Numbered from the stretch's first letter, positions 26,103-34,894 are shown. The stretch is 64,000 nucleotides of DNA from CAZEHS01 sp964511875 (GCA_964511875.1 CAZEHS010000004.1:19456-83455); one strand, 5' to 3'. Program-made: numbers and translations. The notes: generated by a model not told the origin, from the sequence alone.

Positions 26103-27191
26103 TCATACTATTTCATATTGAATTTTCTCTATCCGCAAATCACTTTCTTTTGTAAGGTCGATTGGAGTGTTAAGCAAGACCTTAGTGGTGTGATCGATAG
26201 GTATCACAATCGGCCGCATTGGGTCGCTCTCCTGTACGGTTGCCACTAATGCAGTTCTCTTATCACTGAGTGTCACAAGACAACCTTCCGGGTAAGGCAT
26301 GATTTTTCTAATGAATAGATCTACCAATTTGGAATCCAGTTGTTTACCGCTCGCCGAAATCATGTGCTGCAATGCTTCATTCGGCGATATAGCACGGCTA
26401 TATGACCGGTCTGATGTTATGGCATCGTAGATGTCTGCAACTGCAACAATCCGGGTAAGTTGATGAATTTCATGATTAACCAGATTCCTGGGATATCCGC
26501 TGCCATCCATTTTTTCATGGTGCTCTAAAACAATGATTTTCATAAAGGCAGTGGCAAAGGAGAAATCCTTGAAAATTTCGTATCCTTTCTTCGGATGTTC
26601 TTTTATTTTTATGAATTCCTGAATATCCAGTTTCCCATTTTTCATAAAGACATTTTCATTGATAAAGTTCATGCCGATATCGTGAAATAATGCACCCAAG
26701 AAGACATCACGCTGGCGGTTTCGATCCAGGCCCGCATCAATTCCTAACAGGAGTGACAGGACGGCTACATTCAAAGAGTGAGAAACCGTATAACTTTCAC
26801 GGATTTTAATGTCCGTAAAACTCAGGTATTGACGAGTTGTACGGATGATTTCATATTGTATATGTTCCGCTAACTCCAGAATTCTATTTAGTGGCTTCAA
26901 TACACTTTCATGGACATTATTCCCCGACTCATGACGCAATCGGATGATATCATACATATTCTTCAGTTCTCGGGTGATCTCTATCTTCAGATCGGTTGAT
27001 ATCGGAGGTGTTAACTGATTATGACTGTATCGGTCATTGACATACACCGAAAACACACCGGCATTTTTAAGTTGCGACACAATTCGATCCGATACCGATA
27101 AGCCTTTTTTTACAAGAATTCGGCCAAAGTGATCATAAACATCTTCCGCTAAATGTAGAGTAACGGCATATTCAATCGGAACGATTCGCAT
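26103..27191 (-). CDS. HD-GYP domain cyclic-di-GMP phosphodiesterase
   Basis: Protein of 362 residues with a non-catalytic N-terminal part (1-130) and a complete HD-GYP domain: LFHDIGMNF holds the HD pair, HHEKMDGSGYP the GYP motif, and IVAVADIYDAITSDRSY the distal metal site. It is expected to hydrolyse c-di-GMP to GMP. Start ATG 27191 follows GGAGG. A c-di-GMP-I riboswitch followed by a terminator lies upstream on the same strand (27307-27445), so the enzyme would be controlled by its own substrate. A 94-bp repeat copy sits between the riboswitch terminator and the ribosome binding site. Confidence 0.9.
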   Translation of the reverse strand: MRIVPIEYAVTLHLAEDVYDHFGRILVKKGLSVSDRIVSQLKNAGVFSVYVNDRYSHNQLTPPISTDLKIEITRELKNMYDIIRLRHESGNNVHESVLKPLNRILELAEHIQYEIIRTTRQYLSFTDIKIRESYTVSHSLNVAVLSLLLGIDAGLDRNRQRDVFLGALFHDIGMNFINENVFMKNGKLDIQEFIKIKEHPKKGYEIFKDFSFATAFMKIIVLEHHEKMDGSGYPRNLVNHEIHQLTRIVAVADIYDAITSDRSYSRAISPNEALQHMISASGKQLDSKLVDLFIRKIMPYPEGCLVTLSDKRTALVATVQESDPMRPIVIPIDHTTKVLLNTPIDLTKESDLRIEKIQYEIV

Positions 27192-27211
27192 ATATAACCT
27201 CCAAATTCAAG

Positions 27212-27305
27212 ATGAAGTGAACCTTAGTTGAACGGATCCAGGGCCTCTACAGTTCTCCACTCCCGCTTACGAGGCGGGAGTGGAGAACTGTTAGGCATCG
27301 GATAA
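27212..27305 (+). repeat. Structured repeat, copy B (hairpin 1 deleted)
   Basis: Starts ATGAAGTGAACC and ends GGCATCGGATAA like copy A, but the first hairpin is missing exactly: GAACC is joined directly to TTAGTTGAACGG. Hairpin 2 is fully symmetric here (TTCTCCACTCCCGC with GCGGGAGTGGAGAA). It lies in the leader of the HD-GYP gene, and its TTATCC end touches the T-tract of the riboswitch terminator. Confidence 0.9.
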
Positions 27306-27306
27306 A

Positions 27307-27331
27307 TAAAAAAACAGGCCTAGGCCTGTCA
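27307..27331 (-). terminator. Terminator hairpin of the c-di-GMP riboswitch
   Basis: The perfect 16-bp palindrome ACAGGCCTAGGCCTGT (27314-27329) is followed on the minus strand by TTTTTTTATTT. It is placed between the riboswitch core and the HD-GYP gene and is the natural expression platform. Confidence 0.75.
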
Positions 27332-27355
27332 TCAAAACAATCTTATTAAATAACG

Positions 27356-27445
27356 ACCAGCAGCTTGGCAATCATAGATACTAATATCCGTAGACCCATA
27401 GCTTTGCGTCCCAACTTTTCAGATGGTTTGCCAATATGCAGTTGT
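27356..27445 (-). ncRNA. Cyclic-di-GMP-I (GEMM-I) riboswitch
   Basis: On the minus strand the core reads GGCAAACCATCTGAAAAG, then GGGACGCAAAGCTATGGGTC, then a second stem closing with TATGATTGCCAAGCTG. GGCAAACC, GACGCAAAGC and TTGCCA are the hallmark conserved segments of the GEMM-I aptamer that binds c-di-GMP between its two parallel stems. It is followed by a terminator and, on the same strand, by an HD-GYP phosphodiesterase gene. Whether ligand binding turns the gene on or off cannot be decided by eye; feedback activation of a phosphodiesterase would be logical. Confidence 0.88.
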
Positions 27446-27657
27446 TTGTTGTCTTAATGATACCACAATGGAGATATTATTAGAATGCCCTCGAAGAGCA
27501 TGGAGCCATTGTGATTGAGTTGTGTTAAAGCTACTTATGAATAAGACTTGAAAAACACGTTCATTTTGTGACAGAATGAATTGGATTGTTAGTTTGCAAT
27601 ACTGTCCGGCTGAGTATAGAAATATTGATTATGCAATTCGTTGATATGGGAGGAATT

Positions 27658-27999
27658 ATGGAAAAATGGGCCTCGTTTCATCATGATAAGCTTGATGGAA
27701 CCGGATATCCATTCCGACTGGATGAATCAAAAATTGGAATTGGCGCTCGGATTCTGGCAGTGGCGGATGTGTTTACAGCATTGTCGGAAGATCGCCCTTA
27801 CCGTAAAGCGATCTCAAAAGATAAATTGATGGAAATAATGGGGAATATGGTTGAGACACGCTGTTTGGATAAACATGTAGTTAATAATTTGATGCAGAAT
27901 TATGATGATGTAATGAACTATGTCCAGGAATTCAAAAATAGTGATGGAAGAAATTACAAAGACATATATCAGAAGTATTTAAAAGTAAAGCAGATATGA
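27658..27999 (+). pseudogene. HD-GYP C-terminal half, N-terminally truncated
   Basis: From ATG 27658, behind GGGAGGA, the protein reads MEKWASFHHDKLDGTGYPFR and goes through GARILAVADVFTALSEDRPY to a normal C-terminus. The GYP motif and distal metal ligands are kept, but the HD pair and the first half of the domain are absent, so it cannot be a working phosphodiesterase. It could still be translated as about 113 residues. It diverges from the intact HD-GYP gene, with the riboswitch and repeat copy B between them. Confidence 0.7.
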
Positions 28000-28035
28000 G
28001 GAGTAGGAGGCTTCAGGTTCAAAAAGGAGAGCCAA

Positions 28036-30057
28036 ATGTCAAGAAAACGAACGGAAAAAATTGCAGCATTTATCATTCTGCTCATTCTTATGTCAGCAGT
28101 TGTGTATTCAATTGCTATCTTGAATAGGGATTTTGCAAGTGATAATCAAAATTTGAAAGTCAATCTGAGTGATGAAGAGCGTATTTGGTTGTCCTCACAG
28201 GAGAGTCTGCTATACTCAGCCGATCGGAATGCCCCGCCCTTGCGATTTGTTGATGATGCAGATGGTCAGTATAAAGGTTTTGTTGTCGACTATATCAATT
28301 CTCTCTCATTAGAATTAGGCACAAATATCGAAATGCACCCCATGGTCTGGGAGGATGCTCTAAAGTCATTATCTGAAGGCAATTCCGATCTCTGCGATAT
28401 GTTTAAGAGTGAAGAACGTTCCAAATATTACAATTTCTCAGAGCCAATCTATACCCTTCGGGGAGTACTGGCTGTTAAGAAAGCAAACACGGAAATCAAG
28501 AATATCAAGGATCTGGATGGAAAGGTCATCGCAACTCAAAAGGGTGACTACGTTAATGAGTTTCTTAGGACTAAGTATCCGGGCATTAAGATCCGAGAAG
28601 TAGAAGATGTCAGTGAGGCCATCACACTGCTCCAATCAGGGCTTGCCGACGCTATTGCTGGCGATGAACCGGTGGTCCTGTTCCATCTTGAGAAGCAGAA
28701 TTCGGAGCAAGCCATAAGGATAGTTGAACGCCCCTTATATGAAAATGAAGTTGTTCTTGCGATGCCAAAAGGCAAGCCACAACTAGTCAGTATCGTGAAC
28801 AAAGGGATTGAGGTTCTCAAAGCTAAGAAGCAACTGGAAATAATCCAGCAGAAGTGGTTCGGAATCTCCACACCGATTGTTCAGACAGGTGAAGTTGAAA
28901 GGATCATTCGGATAGCCCTGACGGGTGCATTCATTCTTCTGTGCGGATTGTCAGCAATGGGGTTCTGGACAACGACATTGAAAAGACAGGTAGAACTGCG
29001 GACAAAGGAAATTGAAAACAACAAGGATGAACTGGAGACCGTTTTTGACAGCATGAATGAATTTTTGGTCGTGGTGAATGAAAAGAAGGAAATCCTTAAC
29101 GTCAACAAAGCGCTGTGCGAGGCAGTGAATAGTGATCGGGAAGATCTGATTGGAACAAACTGCGAGGGTGTCTTAAGCAAGTACTGCAAAAACTGTTCAT
29201 TATGTCCGGTGGATCAAACTGCCGAGACAACTGAATATGCTGGCCATGAAGAGACCGTGGGGAACGAGGTCTACGCAATTCGCTCATACCCTCTCAAAAC
29301 AGCGCAGGGTATGATGAAGAACGCATTGATCATCATACAGAATGTTACCAGTGATAAGATTTCTAAGAATCAGATGCTGCAGGCCAACAAAATGGTTGCG
29401 GTCGGTCAGCTGGCAGCGGGTGTGGCCCATGAAATCCGAAATCCACTGGGAATCATCCGGAGTCACAGCTACATCTTGAGGTCGATATATGAGAATGACG
29501 AGCGTATCGTCAAGTCGCTGAACTATATTGATTCCTCGGTAGAGCGGGCAGGCAGCATCATTGACAACCTCCTGAATTTCTCCAGGATTTCAGAGAAAAC
29601 ATCGGATGTGATTCAGGTCAAAAGGTTTGTCCTCGATGTGATTGAACTGGAGAAAAAGCACCTTCAAAATAGAAATATTGAATGCGAAGTGCATTGCGCC
29701 GATGATCTGATCTGCAAAGTCAGTCCGGAATCATTGAAACATATTTTCATCAACCTGATTTCTAATGCAGCAGACGCTATCGGACAATCCGGACGGATCA
29801 GCATCGAAATGATGACGAAGAATGATCGCCTACACCTTGTTCTCAGCGATACCGGAATGGGAATCCCGGCAGAGAATCTTGAGAGAATATTCAATCCGTT
29901 CTTCACGACAAAGGAACCGGGTGTTGGAACTGGATTAGGCCTTTATATCGTATACAGTGAGGTCAAGAAAATGAATGGTGAGATTCATGCAGAGAGTGTA
30001 TTAGGGGAAGGGACGACATTTACTCTGGACATCCCGCAGTATGGAGGCATCGTATGA
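28036..30057 (+). CDS. Sensor histidine kinase with extracellular amino-acid-binding-like domain
   Basis: Membrane kinase of 673 residues: TM1 (about 10-30), an SBP_bac_3-type solute-binding domain (about 50-275, e.g. NAPPLRFVDDADGQYKGFVV), TM2 (about 290-312), a PAS domain (about 330-440), then HisKA with phospho-acceptor His 465 in VAHEIRNPLG and an HATPase (DTGMGIPAENL, TGLGLYIV). The PAS domain carries three close cysteines, C384, C387 and C390, that could bind a metal or cluster. The binding domain belongs to the polar amino acid receptor family. It overlaps the NtrC-type partner gene by 4 bp; that regulator probably acts on the ortAB and nhaC sigma-54 promoters. Confidence 0.9.
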   Translation: MSRKRTEKIAAFIILLILMSAVVYSIAILNRDFASDNQNLKVNLSDEERIWLSSQESLLYSADRNAPPLRFVDDADGQYKGFVVDYINSLSLELGTNIEMHPMVWEDALKSLSEGNSDLCDMFKSEERSKYYNFSEPIYTLRGVLAVKKANTEIKNIKDLDGKVIATQKGDYVNEFLRTKYPGIKIREVEDVSEAITLLQSGLADAIAGDEPVVLFHLEKQNSEQAIRIVERPLYENEVVLAMPKGKPQLVSIVNKGIEVLKAKKQLEIIQQKWFGISTPIVQTGEVERIIRIALTGAFILLCGLSAMGFWTTTLKRQVELRTKEIENNKDELETVFDSMNEFLVVVNEKKEILNVNKALCEAVNSDREDLIGTNCEGVLSKYCKNCSLCPVDQTAETTEYAGHEETVGNEVYAIRSYPLKTAQGMMKNALIIIQNVTSDKISKNQMLQANKMVAVGQLAAGVAHEIRNPLGIIRSHSYILRSIYENDERIVKSLNYIDSSVERAGSIIDNLLNFSRISEKTSDVIQVKRFVLDVIELEKKHLQNRNIECEVHCADDLICKVSPESLKHIFINLISNAADAIGQSGRISIEMMTKNDRLHLVLSDTGMGIPAENLERIFNPFFTTKEPGVGTGLGLYIVYSEVKKMNGEIHAESVLGEGTTFTLDIPQYGGIV

Positions 30058-31421
30058 AGGATTCATTAAAAATTCTCATTGTTGACGATGAGCAGGATCA
30101 CCGTGAAACCTTCCGCATGATCCTTGAAGCGAAGGGGTACCAGGTTGGTGAAGCGGCAAGCGGGAAAGAGGCGCTGGATCTTCTGGACAAGGAATATTTC
30201 CCAATTGTATTGTCAGACATCATGATGGTGGGAATGAGCGGACTCGAGCTTTTGGATGAGGTGATGAAGCTCTATAAAGGTCGGATTGAAATGATCATGG
30301 TAACCGGTTACGGCAGTGTAGAAACGGCGGTAAAGGCATTGAAAAATGGGGCATTCGGATACTTTATCAAAACACGGAGTCCGGATGAACTGCTGATAGA
30401 AATTGAAAAGGCGCATAAGTTCCTGAATTTACAGGCTCAGAACGCTTTTTTGAAGCAGAATCAAGGCAGTAGCAGATTCCTGCTGCAGAGCAAGAATAGA
30501 AAAATGCAGGACATCCTTGATGTGGCACAAACGGTTGCGAAAAGCAAATCGAATGTGTTGCTTTTGGGCGAATCCGGTGTCGGGAAAGAGGTTATTGCCC
30601 AAATGATTCATAAAAGCAGCGAGCGGGCTGATATGCCTTTTGTTGCGATCAATTGTCAGTTCTTTTCTGAAAGTCTTATGGAGTCAGAGCTCTTTGGCCA
30701 TGAAAAGGGTGCATTCACCGGAGCCATGGGAAAAAGAATCGGACGATTTGAGGAGGCCAGCGGCGGGACTGTTTTTCTGGATGAGATCGGCGAAATGGCT
30801 TTGAGCACACAGGTTAAGCTTCTCAGGGTTCTCGAAAACAGAAAAATTGAACGAATCGGATCAAACAAGGAAATCTCGGTGGACTTCAGATTGATCAGCG
30901 CCACAAATAAAAATCTGAAACAGGCAATCCGAGAGAGTGCTTTTAGAGAAGACCTTAACTACCGAATCAATACGATTACGTTGGAAATTCCTCCTCTAAG
31001 GGATCGGTCAGAGGATATTCCGGATATGATTGATTTCTTCATGAGCCTATACAGTGCAGAGTTAAAAAAGAACCTCATCGGAATGGATGAATCCACAAGA
31101 AAGTATCTTTTGAACTATGATTACCCCGGGAATATCAGAGAGCTGAAGAACATGATCGAGCGTATGGCTGTGTTGACCTCAGACGGGTATTTGAGAATGG
31201 AAAACAACAGCGAGCGTACGAAACCGATTTTGGCAGCCAGACAGACGGGAGATCGGGGTTCTTACAAAGATGCCAAACGGGAGTTTGAAACAAGCTACAT
31301 CCGCAATGTCCTTGAACAAACAGAAAACAACATTACAAAAGCAGCTGAAATAATGGAGATCAGCCGAAGGCAGCTCTTTAATAAATTGGTTGAACTCAAT
31401 CTGCGACCCAATATTGAATAA
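30054..31421 (+). CDS. NtrC-family sigma-54-dependent response regulator
   Basis: Response regulator of 455 residues. The receiver domain has phospho-acceptor Asp 55 in LSDIMM, then an AAA+ domain with Walker A GESGVGKE, the sigma-54 contact loop GAFTGA and Walker B VFLDEIGE, and a C-terminal Fis-type helix-turn-helix (NITKAAEIMEISRRQLFNKL). It activates sigma-54 RNA polymerase from a remote site. ortA starts 150 bp downstream behind a perfect -24/-12 promoter and a palindrome that could be its binding site. Confidence 0.93.
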   Translation: MKDSLKILIVDDEQDHRETFRMILEAKGYQVGEAASGKEALDLLDKEYFPIVLSDIMMVGMSGLELLDEVMKLYKGRIEMIMVTGYGSVETAVKALKNGAFGYFIKTRSPDELLIEIEKAHKFLNLQAQNAFLKQNQGSSRFLLQSKNRKMQDILDVAQTVAKSKSNVLLLGESGVGKEVIAQMIHKSSERADMPFVAINCQFFSESLMESELFGHEKGAFTGAMGKRIGRFEEASGGTVFLDEIGEMALSTQVKLLRVLENRKIERIGSNKEISVDFRLISATNKNLKQAIRESAFREDLNYRINTITLEIPPLRDRSEDIPDMIDFFMSLYSAELKKNLIGMDESTRKYLLNYDYPGNIRELKNMIERMAVLTSDGYLRMENNSERTKPILAARQTGDRGSYKDAKREFETSYIRNVLEQTENNITKAAEIMEISRRQLFNKLVELNLRPNIE

Positions 31422-31424
31422 TGA

Positions 31425-31436
31425 TTCCACGTGGAA
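31425..31436 (+). promoter_or_regulatory. Candidate upstream activator palindrome for ortAB
   Basis: TTCCACGTGGAA is a perfect 12-bp palindrome 76 bp upstream of the -24 box, and a partial repeat (AGTTCCAGGTAC) follows 5 bp later. Position and symmetry fit an NtrC-type binding site; direct evidence is lacking. Confidence 0.5.
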
Positions 31437-31499
31437 AAATAGTTCCAGGTACAAAACAGACCAACAGTTCATTTCACTGCATTACAGGGAAATGAATTG

Positions 31500-31516
31500 T
31501 TGGCATTTTTTTTGCA
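31500..31516 (+). promoter_or_regulatory. Sigma-54 promoter of ortAB
   Basis: TTGGCATTTTTTTTGCA has the -24 GG and -12 GC elements exactly 10 bp apart and matches the TGGCAY-N5-TTGCA consensus. It lies about 56 bp before the ortA start and directly behind the NtrC-type regulator gene. Confidence 0.85.
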
Positions 31517-31571
31517 ATAAAAAGAGTAGGATGTCGTCAAAGACTCTTGCAAACCATAAGGAGGAAAGCGT

Positions 31572-31889
31572 GTGAAAGCAGCCAAAAATGAATGGGTCGA
31601 AATCGAGTGTATGATTCTTAAACCGTCAGAGCGGGCACCACAAGTTCCCGAAGATACCAAACTGACACCCTTGATGATGTGGGTGAAAGGATTTCTAATG
31701 AGCGAGGCTTCAAACCTGGGTGAAACAGTCACGATCAAGACCCTCACTGGCAGGACGCAAGAAGGCAAGCTTGTGAGCATCCAACCCCGACACGTGCACG
31801 ACTATGGCAAACCGATCACGGAGTTATTTGAAATCGGTGTTGAGATCAGAAATGAACTGAATCAAGATGGAGGACCTGTTAATGAATAA
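31572..31889 (+). CDS. ortA: 2-amino-4-oxopentanoate thiolase, alpha subunit
   Basis: Small subunit (105 residues) of the enzyme that cleaves 2-amino-4-oxopentanoate with CoA into acetyl-CoA and alanine in clostridial ornithine oxidation. The sequence WVEIECMILKPSERAPQVPE and the RTQEGKLVSIQPRHVHDYG region are typical of OrtA, which always pairs with OrtB. Start is GTG 31572 behind AGGAGG. It overlaps ortB by 8 bp. The usual partners (ornithine racemase, aminomutase, 2,4-diaminopentanoate dehydrogenase) are not in the window. Confidence 0.88.
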   Translation: MKAAKNEWVEIECMILKPSERAPQVPEDTKLTPLMMWVKGFLMSEASNLGETVTIKTLTGRTQEGKLVSIQPRHVHDYGKPITELFEIGVEIRNELNQDGGPVNE

Positions 31890-33288
31890 TTCTTACGAAG
31901 CAGTCATGGCAAGAAAAAATGAAATAATGCGAAAAGCGGTCGGAATTGATTACTCGGAATTTGAATATGGGGAACTAGGTTTTGATTATGAAAAAATGAT
32001 GCGGCAGGTAGCCTACTCCATCGATGAAATGCAGAAGATCCAGGGCGAGACGAAGGTTGGTAACACGCCTCTTTTTGAATTGAAGAACATCAACCGCATG
32101 ATCAAGAAATACGCGCCTCATGGAAAGGGAGCACGGATATTCGTTAAAGATGAAGCCGCCAACGCTTCAGGTTCATTCAAAGCACGCCGGGCCTCCATAG
32201 CGGTCTATCACGCACAGAAGCTGGGGTACAAGGGCGTTATTGCAGCAACCAGCGGGAATTACGGGGCAGCTGTTGCATCACAGGCAGCCCAGCGGGGGAT
32301 GAAGTGCATCATCGTCCAGGAAGTCTTCGATTCATCCAAAACGGGGCAACCGGAAATCCTTGAAAAGGCCAGAAAGTGTGAAGCTTACGGTGCCGAAGTG
32401 GTCCAGCTGACCGTTGGACCAGAGCTGTTCTATGTGTTCCTCAGACTGCTTGAAGACACAGGGTATTTCAATGCATCACTCTACACGCCATTTGGAATCG
32501 CAGGCGTTGAAACGTTAGGTTATGAATTGGCCAACCAGTTCATGGAGAGAGAAGGGGTGTACCCGGATGTTGTTGTTGCGACCCACGCAGGCGGTGGGAA
32601 CCTTACGGGTACGGCAAGGGGGCTGATTAAGGCTGGTGCGACCGACACAAAGGTTGTGGGTGCTTCTGTGGACCTGTCTGGGCTTCATATGGCATCAGAT
32701 AAGGACTTCAATAAGAAATCGTTTACAACCGGTCATACGGGGTTTGGTGTCCCATTTGCATCATGGCCGGATCGTGCGGATGTGCCTAGGAATGCCGCCC
32801 GTGTACTCAGGTACATGGACCGGTACGTCACGGTTACACAAGGTGATGTATTTTATGTGACAGAATTGTTGGCGCAATTGGAAGGAATCGAACGAGGGCC
32901 TGCAGGCAACACATCTCTTGCAGCTGCAATCGCCATTGCCAAAGAAATGAATGACGACCAAACCATCGTAGTTCAGGAAACGGAATATACCGGAGCTGGT
33001 AAGCACCCCATGCCCCAGCTGACCTTTGCTAAGGATAATGGGATTGTGTTAAAACGAGGCAATCCTGAGCTGAGCATACCTGGAGTGAATATCATTCTGC
33101 CGGAACACTTCAGTCAGATCCAGGTGAACGATATCGATGTTCTGAAGCTGAAGAAATCTTATCTGAAGCATGCGATGGCGTCCAAATCCCTTACCAAAAT
33201 TGAAGACAATGATCTGTCGTTCCTGGCGGAGGATACCCGGTTAAATAAGGCTGAAGTCGGCAACATACTAAAAGAACTCGGATACTAA
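31882..33288 (+). CDS. ortB: 2-amino-4-oxopentanoate thiolase, beta subunit (PLP)
   Basis: PLP-dependent catalytic subunit, about 468 residues, of fold type II (threonine synthase-like). The PLP lysine lies in ASGSFKARRAS; the phosphate-binding loop reads TSGNYGAAVASQ. I use ATG 31882 behind GGAGG, not 31867. It forms the thiolase with OrtA, producing acetyl-CoA and D-alanine from 2-amino-4-oxopentanoate. A hairpin terminator follows the stop. Confidence 0.9.
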   Translation: MNNSYEAVMARKNEIMRKAVGIDYSEFEYGELGFDYEKMMRQVAYSIDEMQKIQGETKVGNTPLFELKNINRMIKKYAPHGKGARIFVKDEAANASGSFKARRASIAVYHAQKLGYKGVIAATSGNYGAAVASQAAQRGMKCIIVQEVFDSSKTGQPEILEKARKCEAYGAEVVQLTVGPELFYVFLRLLEDTGYFNASLYTPFGIAGVETLGYELANQFMEREGVYPDVVVATHAGGGNLTGTARGLIKAGATDTKVVGASVDLSGLHMASDKDFNKKSFTTGHTGFGVPFASWPDRADVPRNAARVLRYMDRYVTVTQGDVFYVTELLAQLEGIERGPAGNTSLAAAIAIAKEMNDDQTIVVQETEYTGAGKHPMPQLTFAKDNGIVLKRGNPELSIPGVNIILPEHFSQIQVNDIDVLKLKKSYLKHAMASKSLTKIEDNDLSFLAEDTRLNKAEVGNILKELGY

Positions 33289-33291
33289 ACA

Positions 33292-33328
33292 ACAAGAGGG
33301 CTCCCCAGAATCAGGGAGCCCTTCTTGT
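33292..33328. terminator. Bidirectional terminator between ortB and nhaC
   Basis: ACAAGAGGGCTCCC pairs with GGGAGCCCTTCTTGT around an 8-base loop. It separates two convergent genes and could end both transcripts. Confidence 0.8.
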
Positions 33329-33356
33329 CGTTCAAAATGGTGAGACGTTTTTCCGG

Positions 33357-34799
33357 TTAAGATACTTGGTCCTTTTTAGCGTTAACATGATCCATATTAT
33401 CATTCCGGCCGATTCCCAGGAAGATACTGGCCAGCATAACCGCCATCATTCCATAAGCGTAGATAACGAATGGCGTAACTTCCATTGCAGCCAGCGGGTG
33501 AATAGTGTCTTTAGCAAAGCTGAGCGTGTAAATGATTGCCGGTGTCCAGGGCAGTGAATACACAAGCGTACAAGACATTGAATCAAGCAAGTTTGCAGTT
33601 CGATAAGGACTTATTCCATGTTTCAAAGACAGTGGTTTTGCAAAAGATGCACCAACTGCGAGGATTGCAGGTGCGTTCAAACCCATCAATGAGGAAAGTG
33701 CAACGATCATCCCTGTGATTGAAAGCTCGGCGCCGATAGGGGTTTTCGCAACTTTGCCCAAAGCATTCAGCAATTTGAGATCTCCTTGTCCAGCACGCAT
33801 GATTGCGATAGACCCGAAGAGCAGGATGGCCAGTATGGAGACTTGAAGCATGCTGTTGATGCCTGAATAGATGACCCCGTCAACCGTACGATCCAGGCCA
33901 ACCCCAGAGACTCGAAGGAGTGCTTTTTTAGTAACCTCTTGAGTAGGATCAATTTGGATTAAATCCATCAGACCGGCCATGACAGCTGTGCCCCCTGCTA
34001 AGACAGACCCGATTGTCGTTGCGATTACAATGTCACCGGACTTGATAGCCACCCAAATGGTAAGTGCTACAGGAATCAGCATGAGAAGTGTAGCTGAATT
34101 GTACTGAGCTGCAGCCGCTTCCGTAATGGTCCCTGTATATCCGGAACCAATGATCACAATGCCGATAATCGTGATTATTCCAGCTGCCAGTGCGTATTTG
34201 AGCCGAGATCTTACAACGCCTGGAACATCCACCCCCTGAGAGGTCGCAGAGCAAATGGTGGTATCAGAGACAGGCGCCAGATTGTCGCCGAATGCGCCTC
34301 CCGATACAATCGCTCCTGCCAACAAACCAGGGTGTGCTCCTAGAGCAAGCCCTGCAGGATAAAGAACGCCCATCCCTGCTGCGATGGTGCCAAATCCGGT
34401 TCCTGAAGCCGTAGCGAATATGGCGGATGCAACAAAGGAAATGATAATGAACATCGTACCACCGACGCCGATTGAAGATGCTACTCCGGCAATCCCACCA
34501 GCGAGTCCGGAATCACGAAGGATTCTGGAAAAAACACCGGCGAAAATCCAGCAAACGACAGGGATGATTGCCTCCTTGCTGGCCATTCCGCTGATAATCG
34601 TATCGCTGAATAATTGCTTGTCCTTGGCGAAAAAGAAAGAAACGATCAGTGCCATGAATGCCGGAATCCAAAGTGCGCCATCTGAAATCGAACCAAAAAG
34701 AAATGTAGTCAAAATAATGAGAGCCAGGAATACCACAAATGGGATAAACGAAACCCATTCCCCACCGTAAAACTCGAGCTTTTTCTTTTCTGTTGTCAT
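33357..34799 (-). CDS. nhaC: Na+/H+ antiporter, NhaC family
   Basis: Membrane protein of 480 residues with about 11-12 hydrophobic spans, belonging to the NhaC family (Na+/H+ or malate/lactate type antiporters). Characteristic segments are AIFATASGTGFGTIAAG and GAIVSGGAFGDNLAPVSDTT. Start ATG 34799 follows GGAGG. A sigma-54 promoter lies upstream on the minus strand (34855-34872), suggesting co-regulation with convergent ortAB. In amino acid fermenters such carriers may exchange a product or amino acid for sodium or protons rather than serve only pH control. Confidence 0.88.
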   Translation of the reverse strand: MTTEKKKLEFYGGEWVSFIPFVVFLALIILTTFLFGSISDGALWIPAFMALIVSFFFAKDKQLFSDTIISGMASKEAIIPVVCWIFAGVFSRILRDSGLAGGIAGVASSIGVGGTMFIIISFVASAIFATASGTGFGTIAAGMGVLYPAGLALGAHPGLLAGAIVSGGAFGDNLAPVSDTTICSATSQGVDVPGVVRSRLKYALAAGIITIIGIVIIGSGYTGTITEAAAAQYNSATLLMLIPVALTIWVAIKSGDIVIATTIGSVLAGGTAVMAGLMDLIQIDPTQEVTKKALLRVSGVGLDRTVDGVIYSGINSMLQVSILAILLFGSIAIMRAGQGDLKLLNALGKVAKTPIGAELSITGMIVALSSLMGLNAPAILAVGASFAKPLSLKHGISPYRTANLLDSMSCTLVYSLPWTPAIIYTLSFAKDTIHPLAAMEVTPFVIYAYGMMAVMLASIFLGIGRNDNMDHVNAKKDQVS

Positions 34800-34854
34800 A
34801 AAGAATCCTCCTCTTAAATTACCTAAAGCGAATTTAGGTGTTGCATATAACTAC

Positions 34855-34872
34855 TGCAACTTATATGCCAAA
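34855..34872 (-). promoter_or_regulatory. Sigma-54 promoter of the nhaC-type gene
   Basis: Minus-strand TTTGGCATATAAGTTGCA has GG and GC 10 bp apart with good flanking consensus (TTGGCAT-N5-TTGCA). It lies 56 bp upstream of the antiporter start. Repeat copy C begins 22 bp further upstream, where an activator site would be expected. Confidence 0.8.
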
Positions 34873-34894
34873 TGAGGATGAACATGAAGTGGCT

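Noticed and set aside
27586..27657. Extended N-terminus for the HD-GYP fragment from 27586
   Set aside because: The extra 24 residues do not resemble HD-GYP sequence and lack a ribosome binding site, while GGGAGGA precedes ATG 27658.
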